A stretch of 64,000 nucleotides of DNA from Ignavibacteria bacterium (GCA_016709315.1 JADJMZ010000003.1:248001-312000); one strand, 5' to 3'; shown: positions 17,801 through 27,134, numbered from the stretch's first letter. Numbers and translations are program-made. Notes: generated by a model from the letters alone, not told the origin.

Positions 17801-20009
17801 AGATAATGTAAAATCAACAGATGCACCGGTTTCAACTTCATTAAGCAGCACAAAAGGAAAAATGGTTATGAAAGAAGTTGAAGAAGTTTCTTTTGTACCT
17901 ATGGAAAACGGAAGAGAATACACCGGACCTCTTTATTCAAAGAGATCAGAAAATCCGGGACTTCCGGTTGATGCAGGTGTAGGTGTTTACGGAACAGTCA
18001 CAGCGGCTGTAAATGACCTCAATTTAAGAGGCATCAGCGGAGCAGTAAGATTCTTATTACTCGACGCTACTTATCCGTCAGAAACTTACCCAATAGTTAT
18101 AAATAATATAGTCGGAGCTTCTGCTACTAATACATTTACATTAAAACCAAATACAGGAGTTACATCGTCTATCAGCGGAGCATCAGCAAGCACTGCAGCA
18201 ATAAAGGTATTGTCAAGCTACGCTACAATTGACGGTTCAAACACTGTAAACGGAACAACGAGAGATCTGACAATTGAAAACACAAGCGTCACATCACCAA
18301 TTGCAGTATGGTTCGGATCAACCGGAACAACAACAATGAATGCTTCCGGAATCAAAAACTGTAATGTAATTAACGGAGTAAATACATCTTCCGCTATTGT
18401 TCTTACAGACGGAGCTTTAACTACTGCCGGCGGATATTTCACTAATTTCACTATCCAGAACAACAATATTCAAAAAGCATATATGGGCATTTATTCATTC
18501 TATGCTACAGCAGCAGGAAACGGAAACGGATGTGTATACAGTGGAAATTCAATTAATACATCAGGTGCAAACAGTGTAAGATATATCGGAATATATGTAC
18601 AAGCTGCTGACGGAATACTTGTAACAAATAATGACATCGGAAATTTCGACGGAACATCAGCTGAAGATGATAAGGGAATATGGTTTGCTTCCGGTAATAT
18701 AAACGGAACAGCAAGAGGAAATTATATTCATGATTTAGCATACACAGGAACAGGCGGTTATGGCGGACATGGTATTGCAGTATCAACAACAATCACCGGA
18801 GCAAATATGACTCTGGCAAATAACATGATCACCAATATGTCAGGTGACGGTTGGAATTATACTTCAATCCCGACTGATAATCCAATTGGTATCAATATAT
18901 TCGGATCAATCGGACAAAGCGGAATAAATGTATATCACAATTCCATTAACTTGTACGGCAATACTCTGAATCAAACCAGCGCAATGTCAATGGGTATTTA
19001 TTTAGCTTCTTTGAGCAATGCAGATATTAGAAACAACAGTATTGTAAACAATCAGGGATTGTTAGGCGCAACAGGATACGGAACAGTTGGTGTCTATGCA
19101 GTCACAAGCAATGCCCAGTTCACACTAAGCAATAACAATAATTATTATGTAAGTCCTACAGGATCAGGTGTTGCTTACATAGGACAAATTGCTGCTGCAG
19201 GTTCACTTAATTTAGGAGCTTGGCAGATAGCGACTGCTCAGGATGCCAACAGCGTTTCTGGTAATCCTCAGTACGTAAGTAATGCTGATCTTCACGTAAG
19301 CCTTGCAACAAACTCAGTACTAAACAACAACGGCGGTACCGGAACAGGAATCACGACAGACTTTGACGGTCAGTCAAGAAGCTTAACGGTTCCTGATATC
19401 GGAGCGGATGAATTCCAGGGAACTTATGTAGTGAATCTTACAATAGCTCTGGAAGCATGTCCTTCCAACAACATAACAGTAGCTTTATACACCAGCGGAT
19501 GCGGTCTTATTGCCTCACAGACAATTGCTTACACAGGTCCGGGAGCATATACTGTTGCAATACCTTATACAACAATTTCAAATGCAACAACATGCTGGAT
19601 AAAAGTAACAAATGAAAATTCACTTGTTATCTGGAGCAGTGCACTATCAACATTCACAGCTTCAGCAATAAGCTACAACTTCACCACAGGACTCAGTCAG
19701 GTATTCGGTAACACAAACCTGATCAATGTAGGCGGAGTATGGAGCATGATCTCAGGTGATGTAAATCAGGACGACGCAGTTGACGGTACGGATCTTGCTG
19801 ATATAGACAATGACGCTATCAGCGGAGTTCCGGGAAGTATCAGCGGCAATCCGACAGACCTTAACTGTGACGGATTTGTAGATTCAAGCGATCTTTCATA
19901 TGCAGACAACAATGCTACAGTAGGATACTTCGGAGCAGGACCTTGTTCACCTGCAGGCTTTCCGCACAGTACAAATACTAACGACAGCAAAGTAAACAGC
20001 AGTAAATAA
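14889..20009 (+). CDS. Giant secreted beta-helix protein 2 with dockerin-like C-terminus
   Basis: 1706 aa, intact. Signal peptide about 1-26 (SSADAQV). The N-terminal beta-helix region (about 60-760, e.g. LNGADNVTIDGLNASG and repeated NNTI/TITGNT turns) has diverged from gene 1. After an Ig-like linker (about 800-920), the protein is nearly the same as gene 1 from GAPLSGDYTIGVAMLNRALGKN onward: the conserved MKEV module, a second beta-helix, then a beta-rich domain and, from about 1623, a dockerin-like pair of calcium loops (DVNQDDAVDGTD and DLNCDGFVDSSD). There is no T9SS tail. It is likely an extracellular or surface protein. Dockerin-like ends dock to cohesins in cellulosomes, but no cohesin gene is in the window, so the partner is unknown. 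Confidence 0.85.
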   Translation: MKKKIQSLFLAILFAVTLAFSSADAQVTVAGSAGAANGSYATLKAAFDALNLETTQAGNNITITINAGTYLPNSETAPCVLNQPTTSSWTSLTITPIGAVTVSGAIAAGSPLIDLNGADNVTIDGLNASGNSMIIENTTVSATTGTSTIRLQTDATGNTITRCSVLGASTMAVGTNGGNIYFGANAVTGSDNNTVSNCNIGPSGANLPTKGVYANGTATATSNYNNNNTITGCNIYDFFGAAVQSAGIYITGGNTDYTITNNKVYQTAARTQTTGSIHAGIQLASANINNCTITGNTVGYASNTGTGTYTFAGVSSSSRFYPIYQSAHGTLTASSYQGNTVTAISLSGLLSGTSTSSPFAGILVTSGLAVIGNVTGNTVGSTSVSGSISYTSSGTSTGELYGIYYFPSAVCNVSNNIVGGITGTNTSTGGLLIYGIRAFTSSTVINTMVNNTVGYSAAPITNNAATSTASRVIGLYAQSGASVVTGNTITNLFCVAPNVGTGSASSVIGLWSDNSSATLGNDVSRNIIHTLSNTNATAAVWVTGMSYNGSTTGTHKVSRNFIHSLNMTSSSATATMNGIYIIGGLTTYQNNMVRLGVDATGTDVTAGVAINGISEQVAGTDNIYFNSVYIGGSNVGGSANSYAFVSTITTNTRNFRDNIFFNARSNGGAGTGKHYAVRVGGTAPNPAGLTINNNVYFANGTGAVFGFFNSLDVANLAAWQAAVGLDANSFYGNPQYQTPNGTSATVDLHINPSINTPAEGNGFDVVSITDDYDGQTRSGLSPVDIGADAGNFTGTDLAGPSITISPLLTNTSSTGDRAITGAQITITDVSGVPTSGTLQPRIYYKKNAGAYFSAQGSLNGGSGTNGTWSFTILAADMGGLTGGDVVSYFVIAQDVLGNIGANPSAGLVATNVNTVTTPPTTPHSYIIVGAPLSGDYTIGVAMLNRALGKNITMERVVKKVMKEVFVADESTDNVKSTDAPVSTSLSSTKGKMVMKEVEEVSFVPMENGREYTGPLYSKRSENPGLPVDAGVGVYGTVTAAVNDLNLRGISGAVRFLLLDATYPSETYPIVINNIVGASATNTFTLKPNTGVTSSISGASASTAAIKVLSSYATIDGSNTVNGTTRDLTIENTSVTSPIAVWFGSTGTTTMNASGIKNCNVINGVNTSSAIVLTDGALTTAGGYFTNFTIQNNNIQKAYMGIYSFYATAAGNGNGCVYSGNSINTSGANSVRYIGIYVQAADGILVTNNDIGNFDGTSAEDDKGIWFASGNINGTARGNYIHDLAYTGTGGYGGHGIAVSTTITGANMTLANNMITNMSGDGWNYTSIPTDNPIGINIFGSIGQSGINVYHNSINLYGNTLNQTSAMSMGIYLASLSNADIRNNSIVNNQGLLGATGYGTVGVYAVTSNAQFTLSNNNNYYVSPTGSGVAYIGQIAAAGSLNLGAWQIATAQDANSVSGNPQYVSNADLHVSLATNSVLNNNGGTGTGITTDFDGQSRSLTVPDIGADEFQGTYVVNLTIALEACPSNNITVALYTSGCGLIASQTIAYTGPGAYTVAIPYTTISNATTCWIKVTNENSLVIWSSALSTFTASAISYNFTTGLSQVFGNTNLINVGGVWSMISGDVNQDDAVDGTDLADIDNDAISGVPGSISGNPTDLNCDGFVDSSDLSYADNNATVGYFGAGPCSPAGFPHSTNTNDSKVNSSK

Positions 20010-20059
20010 ATCTCAGAAATAAATTGATGTACTTCTGAAAAGAAGCATATCAGGAACTT

Positions 20060-20097
20060 AAAAACCCGGATGATGAAAATTGTCCGGGTTTTTTTAT
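20060..20097 (+). terminator. Rho-independent terminator after beta-helix gene 2
   Basis: aaaaacccgga pairs with tccgggttttt around the same 12-nt loop as the terminator of gene 1, followed by TTATT. It is the duplicated counterpart of 14268-14304. Confidence 0.85.
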
Positions 20098-20132
20098 TGT
20101 TCAATATATTTCTCATTAACAGATAATGAATT

Positions 20133-20460
20133 ACATCCGTCCAAAACGTTGAATATTTGTTCACGAAACTAAAACTAAATTGTAAATCAAAAGGTTTGTT
20201 TCTCACAGATTACACCGATTAACACAGATTTGACTCTTCATATTTCTTTCAATTTTTGAACACTCGGGTAAAAGAATATGTGTGCATCTGTGAAAATCTG
20301 TGTAATCTGTGAGAGAAAAGCTTGATTTGTTTTTCAAATATTAATCTGATTGAAATCCAGGGTTAGTATAGAAATGCCAGGGAATTCAGTTTAAAATTTT
20401 ATTTCGTAATTAACTTTTTTTAACTAACCCGTAACGTATTTGACAGTTGTGTTAATGAAA
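20133..20460 (+). repeat. Family 1 MITE-like repeat, full-length copy
   Basis: Begins acatccgtccaaaacgtt. The interior carries ctcacagattacaccg...aacacagat and the inversely complementary atctgtgaaaatctgtg...ctgtgag, so the body can form a long hairpin. The right end, gtaacgtatttgacagt...gttaatg, is a degenerate inverted copy of the left end. No coding frame. It fills the gap between beta-helix gene 2 and the NYN gene. Confidence 0.82.
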
Positions 20461-20547
20461 TATGACCGGAGGAATTATATGAATTAAAATTATGAACTGA
20501 TTTGTGTATTTTAAATCTAACTAAGTTGTTAATCAAATAATAAATGA

Positions 20548-21405
20548 ATGAATGAAGTAAGCTCGTTTAATATAGCATTGCTGATAGACGGTGATAACGC
20601 TCAACCGGATCTGCTGAAATTTATTTTAGCGGAAGCCGGAAGATACGGAAAGGTTACTATCAGAAGAATTTACGGCGACTGGACCATCAGCAATATGAAG
20701 GGCTGGAAGGAACAGATCAATAGTCATGCTATCAGACCGATGCAGCAATTCTCTTATACGAAAGGAAAAAATTCCACCGACAGCGCAATGATAATTGATG
20801 CAATGGATATCCTGAATAAAAAACTTGTGGACGGATTCTGCCTTGTCTCGAGCGACAGCGATTATACCGGAATTGCCAACAGGATAAGAGAAGAAGGTGT
20901 TTTTGTCATGGGTATCGGAAGAGCAAATACACCTGAAGCGTTTCAGAAAGCTTGTGAGATATTTATTTTTACAGAAAATCTTAATCCGGAAGAAACAGCG
21001 AAGGACATCATTAAGGAAAAGCCGAAAAGAAAGACCAAAGCAAAAGTCATTAAAAACAAAAGTACTGTTGCTGACAAAAAAACCGAACCGGATGAAACAG
21101 AGATTATTCCGGAAGCAAAACCGGAAGAAAGTAAAACAGTACCTGTTATAAAAAATAAGATCACCAAGACTCCGCTTGATAAATCACTTATCAATAAAGC
21201 ATTTGAAATGGCTGAGCAGGATGATGATCTTGCCTATCTGAGCGGCATTGGTATTCAGCTAAGAAGATTAGATCCGAGTTTCGATCCCAGGACTTACGGT
21301 TTTTACTCTCTTACAGGATTGTTCAAATCACTTCCTGATGATTATGAGTTTGTTTTCAAAAGCAGAGGGTCACCTCCTTTTATCAGAAAAAAAATTAAAA
21401 TGTAA
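20548..21405 (+). CDS. NYN-domain (LabA/DUF88) RNase-like protein with C-terminal LOTUS/OST-HTH domain
   Basis: 285 aa. NYN/PIN-like nuclease domain about 7-145, with the acidic residues expected for metal binding: LLIDGDNAQ (Asp14, Asp16), STDSAMIIDAMD (Asp78) and SSDSDY (Asp103, Asp105). A lysine/glutamate-rich linker spans about 148-205. The C-terminal OST-HTH/LOTUS domain (about 208-285, LINKAFEMAEQDDDLAYLSGIGIQLRRLDPSFDPRTYGFYSLTGLF) likely binds RNA. The pairing NYN plus LOTUS is a known bacterial architecture thought to act in RNA cleavage or processing. The start is the second of three overlapping ATGs, the one in frame. The BNR/T9SS gene begins 4 bp after the stop, so co-transcription is likely. 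Confidence 0.88.
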   Translation: MNEVSSFNIALLIDGDNAQPDLLKFILAEAGRYGKVTIRRIYGDWTISNMKGWKEQINSHAIRPMQQFSYTKGKNSTDSAMIIDAMDILNKKLVDGFCLVSSDSDYTGIANRIREEGVFVMGIGRANTPEAFQKACEIFIFTENLNPEETAKDIIKEKPKRKTKAKVIKNKSTVADKKTEPDETEIIPEAKPEESKTVPVIKNKITKTPLDKSLINKAFEMAEQDDDLAYLSGIGIQLRRLDPSFDPRTYGFYSLTGLFKSLPDDYEFVFKSRGSPPFIRKKIKM

Positions 21406-21409
21406 TGTT

Positions 21410-23125
21410 ATGAAAAAAGTTTATATACAGATACTGTTTGCGTTTATGATCATATTAACTTCATTAAATATTTTTGCAATAGACGATTACAGAAGATTTA
21501 CAAAACCTCTTGATGAAGAAACTAAAGAAAGAGGTAAGATTAGCAATTCATTTTCAGATTATATACCGTTTTATTCAAATTCGGTATTTGTTAATTATAA
21601 TATATCAAGAGACAGTTTTCCGCAAAATGAAACTTCAGTTAAGATCAGCAGAAAAAATCCGAACAGAGTCGTAGCTGCGTGGAGGGATTTCAGGCAGGGA
21701 GTAAATCCCGCTAACAGGAGAGTGGGATACAGTTATTCGACTGACGGCGGCATTACCTGGTCTGTAAGCAAGCTTCTTGATTCAATGCTTCTTCCCGGAT
21801 TTTTAAAAAACAGTGATCCGGCAGTCGGGGTGGACACTGCAGGAAATTTTTACATAGCAGTGATCTGTATAAGCAATACTGGCGCTCTGGCAGTTTATAA
21901 GTCAACTGATCAGGGCGTTACATTTCCTACAGCTTTTTTAATAGCCAATGACGGATCAGAGGATAAAGAATTTATTACAACTGATTTTACTGACGGAAGT
22001 CCTTACAAAAACACTCTTTATATTAGCTGGACAAGATTCAGCAATAATACCGGAATTAAACTTACAAAATCAATCAACGGCGGAGCAAACTGGACTGATG
22101 CAATTCCGATCAGCGATTCACAATCCGGCGGACAGGGTTCGGATGTTGCAGTTGGAATTGACGGTGAATTATATGTAACCTGGCTTAGCGGGGACTTCAA
22201 TAATGATTTTGTAATGTTTGATAAATCCACTAACGGAGGGAATACATTCGGAACGGATATGATTGTTACTGAAGGTTTGACTCCGTCCATTCCGATATCA
22301 TCGAGTAATGTTACATTTCCTTCTATCTCTGCAGACATAACAAGCGGTTCAGGAAGAGGTAACATTTACATTACTTTCTGCGACGCAAGAAAGGGAGATC
22401 CGGATATTTTTCTTGTCAGATCCACAAACCGCGGAGCAAACTGGTCGACTCCTTTAAGAATAAATGATGATGAAAAAGGAAACGGAAAACTTCAGTGCTG
22501 GCCATGGATCGAAACTGATGATTCAGGAAATGTAGATATCGTTTATTTTGATTCAAGAAATACAACTTCAAATACGATAGTCGAAGCGTATCTTGCACAT
22601 TCGACTGACCAGGGACTTAGTTTTACAAATCATAAATTAAGCACAGTTCCGACTCCTACAAATCAGCCGAACAATGATATTAGATTCGGAGATTATATCG
22701 GTATCGACAGTTACGGAGGAAGAATTGTTCCGGTATGGACTGATGAAAGAGCAGGCGGATTCAATCAGGAGTGTTATACTTCAATTGTATCCTTGCCTGT
22801 TAGTATCAGTTCACTGAATAATGAGCAGCCGTCAGATTATATTCTTAATCAGAATTATCCTAATCCGTTTAATCCCGGAACAGTAATAAGCTATCAGCTT
22901 GGTTCGGTAAGTAATGTAACGATAAAAGTTTATAATATTCTCGGCATAGAAGTGTCAACACTTGTAAACACCCGACAGAATCAGGGAATGCATGAAGTAA
23001 ATTTTAATGCTACTGTAAACGGAATCGCACTTGCAGGAGGAACATATTTTTGCAGGCTGATGGCGGAAGATCTGCTGACCGGGGAGAAATTTACCAGTAC
23101 AAGAACTATGATACTTTTGAAATAA
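21410..23125 (+). CDS. Secreted BNR/Asp-box (sialidase-fold) protein with T9SS tail
   Basis: 571 aa from the ATG at 21410. A longer in-frame start at 21338 would sit inside the NYN gene and precede a clear signal peptide, MKKVYIQILFAFMIILTSLNIFA. Asp-box repeats appear about every 50-70 residues: YSTDGGITWS, KSTDQGVTF, KSINGGANWT, KSTNGGNTF, RSTNRGANWS and HSTDQGLSF, giving a six-bladed beta-propeller. The C-terminal ~90 residues are a type A T9SS sorting domain (LNQNYPNPFNPGTVISYQL ... IKVYNILGIEVSTL ... GGTYFCRLMA). It is secreted and anchored outside. Enzymatic activity (glycosidase) cannot be claimed from the repeats alone. A fragment of this gene is present at 14409-14611. Confidence 0.85.
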   Translation: MKKVYIQILFAFMIILTSLNIFAIDDYRRFTKPLDEETKERGKISNSFSDYIPFYSNSVFVNYNISRDSFPQNETSVKISRKNPNRVVAAWRDFRQGVNPANRRVGYSYSTDGGITWSVSKLLDSMLLPGFLKNSDPAVGVDTAGNFYIAVICISNTGALAVYKSTDQGVTFPTAFLIANDGSEDKEFITTDFTDGSPYKNTLYISWTRFSNNTGIKLTKSINGGANWTDAIPISDSQSGGQGSDVAVGIDGELYVTWLSGDFNNDFVMFDKSTNGGNTFGTDMIVTEGLTPSIPISSSNVTFPSISADITSGSGRGNIYITFCDARKGDPDIFLVRSTNRGANWSTPLRINDDEKGNGKLQCWPWIETDDSGNVDIVYFDSRNTTSNTIVEAYLAHSTDQGLSFTNHKLSTVPTPTNQPNNDIRFGDYIGIDSYGGRIVPVWTDERAGGFNQECYTSIVSLPVSISSLNNEQPSDYILNQNYPNPFNPGTVISYQLGSVSNVTIKVYNILGIEVSTLVNTRQNQGMHEVNFNATVNGIALAGGTYFCRLMAEDLLTGEKFTSTRTMILLK

Positions 23126-23164
23126 TTTGATTCATCAAAGAAACTAAAATTTAAAAATCTTTTC

Positions 23165-23194
23165 AGGCGGGTATTTTTTCATCCGCCTTTTTTG
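23165..23194 (+). terminator. Rho-independent terminator after the BNR/T9SS gene
   Basis: aggcgg (23165-23170) and ccgcct (23183-23188) form a GC-rich stem around a 12-nt loop, followed by a run of T. It ends the NYN-BNR transcription unit before rqcH. Confidence 0.8.
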
Positions 23195-23221
23195 TTAAAA
23201 GAAATCTTTCTTCAATAAAGA

Positions 23222-24823
23222 ATGCTGAATAATATATTTACCATAAATGAACTTTCGAAATTTCTTGGGAATAAATTAAAAGGATGGAAAGTATCAGATG
23301 TGTATTCTCAGGAGAAGAATAAGCTGATCATTGAATTAGCTTCTGAAGTTCCTGACAGCGGTGAGAGTCCTGCATTGGAGTATTCCGTTGACAAAGGTTC
23401 CATATATCTGATATTAAGAGACAACTTTTCAAGGGCAAAAAGAAACTTTGCCGGAATATTTGAGGAAATTATTGATTGTTCCATTTCGGATATCCGTTTA
23501 TACAACAATGACAGGGCTGTGTCAATAAAGCTGTCAAATGATCTTGAGATAATCTTTACATTTTTTTCAAATAAAGCCAATTGTTTTATTACCCGCAATA
23601 ACATCGTACTTAATTCTTTCAAAGATAAATTAAAATATTCAGGAAAAAGTATTGATGAGATAATTCCCATTGCAGGACACACTGAAACTGATGGTTTAAT
23701 TAATATTCCCGTCAGTAAATATCTGAAACTAAATTACAGGTCTTACGGCGATCTTTACTGCAGGGAAGTTTTGTTCAGGCAGAATATCAGCTCTGACGAA
23801 ATTGTAAACGATGAAATTGCTGCAAAACTTTTCAGAGGATTCAAAGAGTTAGAAAATACACTCGAAAACCCGGTTTATGTACTTTACACTTCTGAAGAGA
23901 ATATTACTTTTTCACTTACAGAACTTTCCCATCTGCAAAATTATACAGAAAGGAAATTCAGCGACATAAATAAACTGATCACCGAGTATCTTAAAATAAG
24001 ATTCAGAGATGATAAAATAACAGAATACAGATCGTCAAAGGAAAAACTGCTTAACAGAAAAATCAGTTTGATAAACGGAAAAATTGAAAGTCTAAAAAAG
24101 CAGCTTGAGCACAGCGCAGGATCGGACAGTTTGAGAAAAGCGGGTGAATTAATCCTAAGTAATTCATATCTGATTAAAAAAGGTGACACGAATTTTTCTT
24201 ATACAGATGAAACAGGAACTGAAGTAAATCTTAAGCTGAAAGAAAATCTTTCTCCTTCAGAAAACGCTCAGCATTATTTTGAAAGATATAAAAAGCAGAA
24301 ATCATCCGTGAATATTCTTAAAGCAAAAGCAGAAAGTTTTGAAAAAGAAAAAATAAATTTAATGAAAGAACTGGAAGAGAGCAGGGAAGTAACTGATCTT
24401 AAAAAAATTATTAAGGAAGAAAAAAGAACTGAGTCTGTAAGTTCAGATGAAACATCAAGATTCAGAAAATTCACAATAAACGAGAAGTATGAAGTATGGG
24501 TTGGAAAAGACAGCATCTCAAACGATCTGTTAACGACAAAGTATGCATCTCAGAATGATCTGTGGTTTCATGTAAGGGGAGCAAGCGGTTCACACACAGT
24601 GCTGAAAGTTCCGGGCAAAAAAGAAGATATCGGTAAAGAGATAATATTTAAAGCTGCGTCAATAGCTGCATATTACAGCAAAGCGAGAAATTCAAACTCT
24701 GTTCCGGTTGCATACTGCGAAAAAAAATACGTAAAAAAGAAAAAAGGCTTTAAAGCGGGAAGTGTCGTCATGGAAAGAGAGAAAGTTATTTTTGTAAAGC
24801 CGTCATTGCCTGAAAATAAATAA
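23222..24823 (+). CDS. rqcH: NFACT ribosome-quality-control protein RqcH (Rqc2/FbpA homologue)
   Basis: 533 aa. The N-terminal NFACT-N region (about 1-210) is followed by a helical coiled-coil section (about 255-400, rich in Lys/Glu) and the NFACT-R (DUF814) domain at about 415-530: RKFTINEKYEVWVGKDSISNDLL, DLWFHVRGASGSHTVL, AAYYSKARNSNSVPVAY and KYVKKKKGFKAGSVV. RqcH binds stalled 50S-peptidyl-tRNA complexes and directs alanine tailing. The protein is slightly shorter than Bacillus RqcH, mainly in the N-terminal part. It is monocistronic. Older annotation calls these fibronectin-binding proteins. Confidence 0.9.
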   Translation: MLNNIFTINELSKFLGNKLKGWKVSDVYSQEKNKLIIELASEVPDSGESPALEYSVDKGSIYLILRDNFSRAKRNFAGIFEEIIDCSISDIRLYNNDRAVSIKLSNDLEIIFTFFSNKANCFITRNNIVLNSFKDKLKYSGKSIDEIIPIAGHTETDGLINIPVSKYLKLNYRSYGDLYCREVLFRQNISSDEIVNDEIAAKLFRGFKELENTLENPVYVLYTSEENITFSLTELSHLQNYTERKFSDINKLITEYLKIRFRDDKITEYRSSKEKLLNRKISLINGKIESLKKQLEHSAGSDSLRKAGELILSNSYLIKKGDTNFSYTDETGTEVNLKLKENLSPSENAQHYFERYKKQKSSVNILKAKAESFEKEKINLMKELEESREVTDLKKIIKEEKRTESVSSDETSRFRKFTINEKYEVWVGKDSISNDLLTTKYASQNDLWFHVRGASGSHTVLKVPGKKEDIGKEIIFKAASIAAYYSKARNSNSVPVAYCEKKYVKKKKGFKAGSVVMEREKVIFVKPSLPENK

Positions 24824-24824
24824 A

Positions 24825-25607
24825 TCAGATGTTGTCATTTCGAAGCATGTTGCGTTCAAGTTCATTAAGCTTTTCTTCAATTCTTAATTTATTTACAGAA
24901 CCCGCTCTTATCAGAATTTTATACGCTTCAAACGCTTCCGTGTAGTTTCCCTGTGCGGCGTAAATATCCGCCAGAGTCTCTGTTACAATTTTTATTTTAC
25001 TCAAAAGCTCGCTGCTTTCCGGAGCATGTCCATGTTCCTTCTTTCCATGATACGAATCGCTCTTTATGTTTGCAGTTTTTTCAAAATGGAATGTATCGAA
25101 TCTGTTTCTGAATTCAAAAAAATACTTTTCGTTTATAATTTCCTTATCGGGCTTGGATTCAATAAGATCGCTTAAATCATAAGTTAAAAACATATTCTCC
25201 TGAAAATGAAAATTTTTCTCGAAAGATTTATATTCATATTTATTCTTAGCTGACTTTGTATAATAAATCTTTTCCTGCCGTGAGATAGCTTTCAGATTGT
25301 GTATGTTGCTTTCAAACTTTGCAAGCATATCCTTTCCGGGAATTTTGTTTTTAATCTCACCGAATAAAATTTCAGCTTCATTCAGATATTCGGCTTTAAG
25401 AAACGCTTTAAGGAGTATTAATTTTGCGGTCAGGTAATTCGGGAAAATTTCAAGACCTGTCCTGCAGACAGATATGCATTCTTCATATTCTTCTCCGGCA
25501 TAAAGCATGTTTGCATATTTTATGAAAAGAGGAGAAAGAAAATTCTTATCAAGTTTGGATTTAATTTCCTGTGTATATTTATCTTTGCTATTCTGCATTG
25601 AGAACAA
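24825..25607 (-). CDS. TPR-repeat protein downstream of a cellulose-synthase-like GT2
   Basis: 260 aa, cytosolic, no signal peptide. TPR-like units occupy about 25-90 (FIKYANMLYAGEEYEECISVCRTGLEIFPNYLTAKLILLKAFLKAEYLNEAEILFGEI) and about 205-245 (ETLADIYAAQGNYTEAFEAYKILIRAG). The middle is a charged, low-complexity linker. The start overlaps the last 20 bp of the glycosyltransferase gene; the internal ATG at 25598 is equally possible. It is probably an adaptor for the glycosyltransferase or the LptE-linked envelope system (inference from position). Confidence 0.7.
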   Translation of the reverse strand: MFSMQNSKDKYTQEIKSKLDKNFLSPLFIKYANMLYAGEEYEECISVCRTGLEIFPNYLTAKLILLKAFLKAEYLNEAEILFGEIKNKIPGKDMLAKFESNIHNLKAISRQEKIYYTKSAKNKYEYKSFEKNFHFQENMFLTYDLSDLIESKPDKEIINEKYFFEFRNRFDTFHFEKTANIKSDSYHGKKEHGHAPESSELLSKIKIVTETLADIYAAQGNYTEAFEAYKILIRAGSVNKLRIEEKLNELERNMLRNDNI

Positions 25608-27096
25608 GTTTTGCCGAATTAATTCTGTTTGAAATTACTACCTGCCTGATTGACAGGACGGACACGGTCGTAAACCCTCCGCAGAACATAAGCTGAAAAG
25701 GTATTGCCGCAACCTGCGCAGTTGCTATGGCTATGATTACGCCCGCAAAACAATATACTGCAAGGAATGCTTCTATATAGGTCGTAAAGGATAGTTTCTT
25801 ATTAACATAATTCTTTCCTTTCCAGGAATCTTTTTTATCCATGATCTGATATTTAGGTGTCCTGACAAACTCGCTTTTCTTATCAAGCAATCCTTCAAAA
25901 ACCGCCTTTGTATTATTTACAGAAAAGCCCATGCTGCCTGCAAGGAAAACAGGAAAGTAAATGATTCTTTTCTGCCAGTCGGGATATACATCTTTCTGTG
26001 AATAAAGATAAAATAAAAATGAACTTATAAAAGCAAAAATAAATACTGACATAAATTTAAATACTCCGTCGTATTCTCCGCTAAGCTTGATCAGCATAAC
26101 AGGAAGATTTAGTATTGCAGCAAGTAGTATAAAGGGATAAGCAAGATTACAATAAAGATGTATGAAAGACTGGAATTTTAATTTAAATGACATATCGGAT
26201 CTGAGTACCTGAGGATAAATTTTTTTTGCTGTTTCTATAGCGCCTTTTGTCCATCTGAACTGCTGAGATTTCAATGCTCCTATGTCAGAAGGAAGCTCGG
26301 CAGGTGAAGTGAAATTTACAAGATACCTGAACTTCCATCCTTTCATCTGAGCTCTGTATGACAGATCAAGATCTTCAGTAAGCGTATCGGCTTCCCAGTT
26401 TCCGGCATCAAAGATACATTCCTTTCTCCACACTCCGCCTGTCCCGTTAAAATTTATAAAAAATCCTGCTCTGTTCCTGACGGCTTGCTCTATGACAAAA
26501 TGTCCGTCAAGAGCTATCGCCTGAGTTTTTGTCATCAGTGAGTATTCACGGTTCAGATGCTCCCATCTTGTCTGTACAAGCCCCAGCATTTTGTCCTTGC
26601 TGAAATAAGGAATTGTCCTTTTTAAAAATTTTTTTCTGGGAATAAAATCAGCGTCAAATACAGCGACAAATTCTCCTTTAGCTGTCTCAAGTCCTATCTT
26701 TAATGCGCCCGCCTTGTATCCTTCGCGGTTTGTCCTGTGAATATGAGCAATATCAAATCCCTGCTCCCTGTATTTTTTTATATGATTATCAATGATCTGT
26801 GTGGTTTCATCCGTAGAGTCATCAAGTATCTGAATTTCAAGCTTATCTTTCGGATAATCCATTCTTAACACGGAATCTATCAGTCTGGTAATTACATACT
26901 GTTCGTTATAAAGAGGTATCTGCACAGTGACCACAGGGTATTCATCCATAATAAAATCTTTCTCATCCAGATCTTCTGTTCTCTTATTAAAAGTTTTAAA
27001 ATAATAATAGATCATATTGAATCCGTGAGAACCGAAAAAAAAGAGTATGGTAAGTGAAATTATATATGCTGAAAGGATTAAGCTTTCTATATTCAT
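25588..27096 (-). CDS. Cellulose-synthase-like family 2 glycosyltransferase
   Basis: 502 aa. One N-terminal helix, then a GT2 catalytic domain with all processive-type motifs: DDSTDETT (Asp92-Asp93), DADF (Asp148, Asp150), TEDLDL (Asp242) and QQFRW (278-282). Four to five membrane helices follow (about 315-345, 345-365, 385-405, 440-490). This matches CslA/BcsA-like polymerising or processive transferases that push a glycan across the inner membrane. No BcsB, BcsC or PilZ domain is present, so the product is not cellulose with any confidence. The gene sits between lptE and a TPR gene in one operon. Confidence 0.85.
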   Translation of the reverse strand: MNIESLILSAYIISLTILFFFGSHGFNMIYYYFKTFNKRTEDLDEKDFIMDEYPVVTVQIPLYNEQYVITRLIDSVLRMDYPKDKLEIQILDDSTDETTQIIDNHIKKYREQGFDIAHIHRTNREGYKAGALKIGLETAKGEFVAVFDADFIPRKKFLKRTIPYFSKDKMLGLVQTRWEHLNREYSLMTKTQAIALDGHFVIEQAVRNRAGFFINFNGTGGVWRKECIFDAGNWEADTLTEDLDLSYRAQMKGWKFRYLVNFTSPAELPSDIGALKSQQFRWTKGAIETAKKIYPQVLRSDMSFKLKFQSFIHLYCNLAYPFILLAAILNLPVMLIKLSGEYDGVFKFMSVFIFAFISSFLFYLYSQKDVYPDWQKRIIYFPVFLAGSMGFSVNNTKAVFEGLLDKKSEFVRTPKYQIMDKKDSWKGKNYVNKKLSFTTYIEAFLAVYCFAGVIIAIATAQVAAIPFQLMFCGGFTTVSVLSIRQVVISNRINSAKLVLNAE

Positions 27097-27134
27097 CAGG
27101 CGTTTTTTAGTTTCATTGAATAAAATTTAATTTT

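Noticed and set aside
23222..24823. Fibronectin-binding surface protein
   Set aside because: The NFACT-R domain and lack of a signal peptide show an intracellular RqcH; the old name is misleading.
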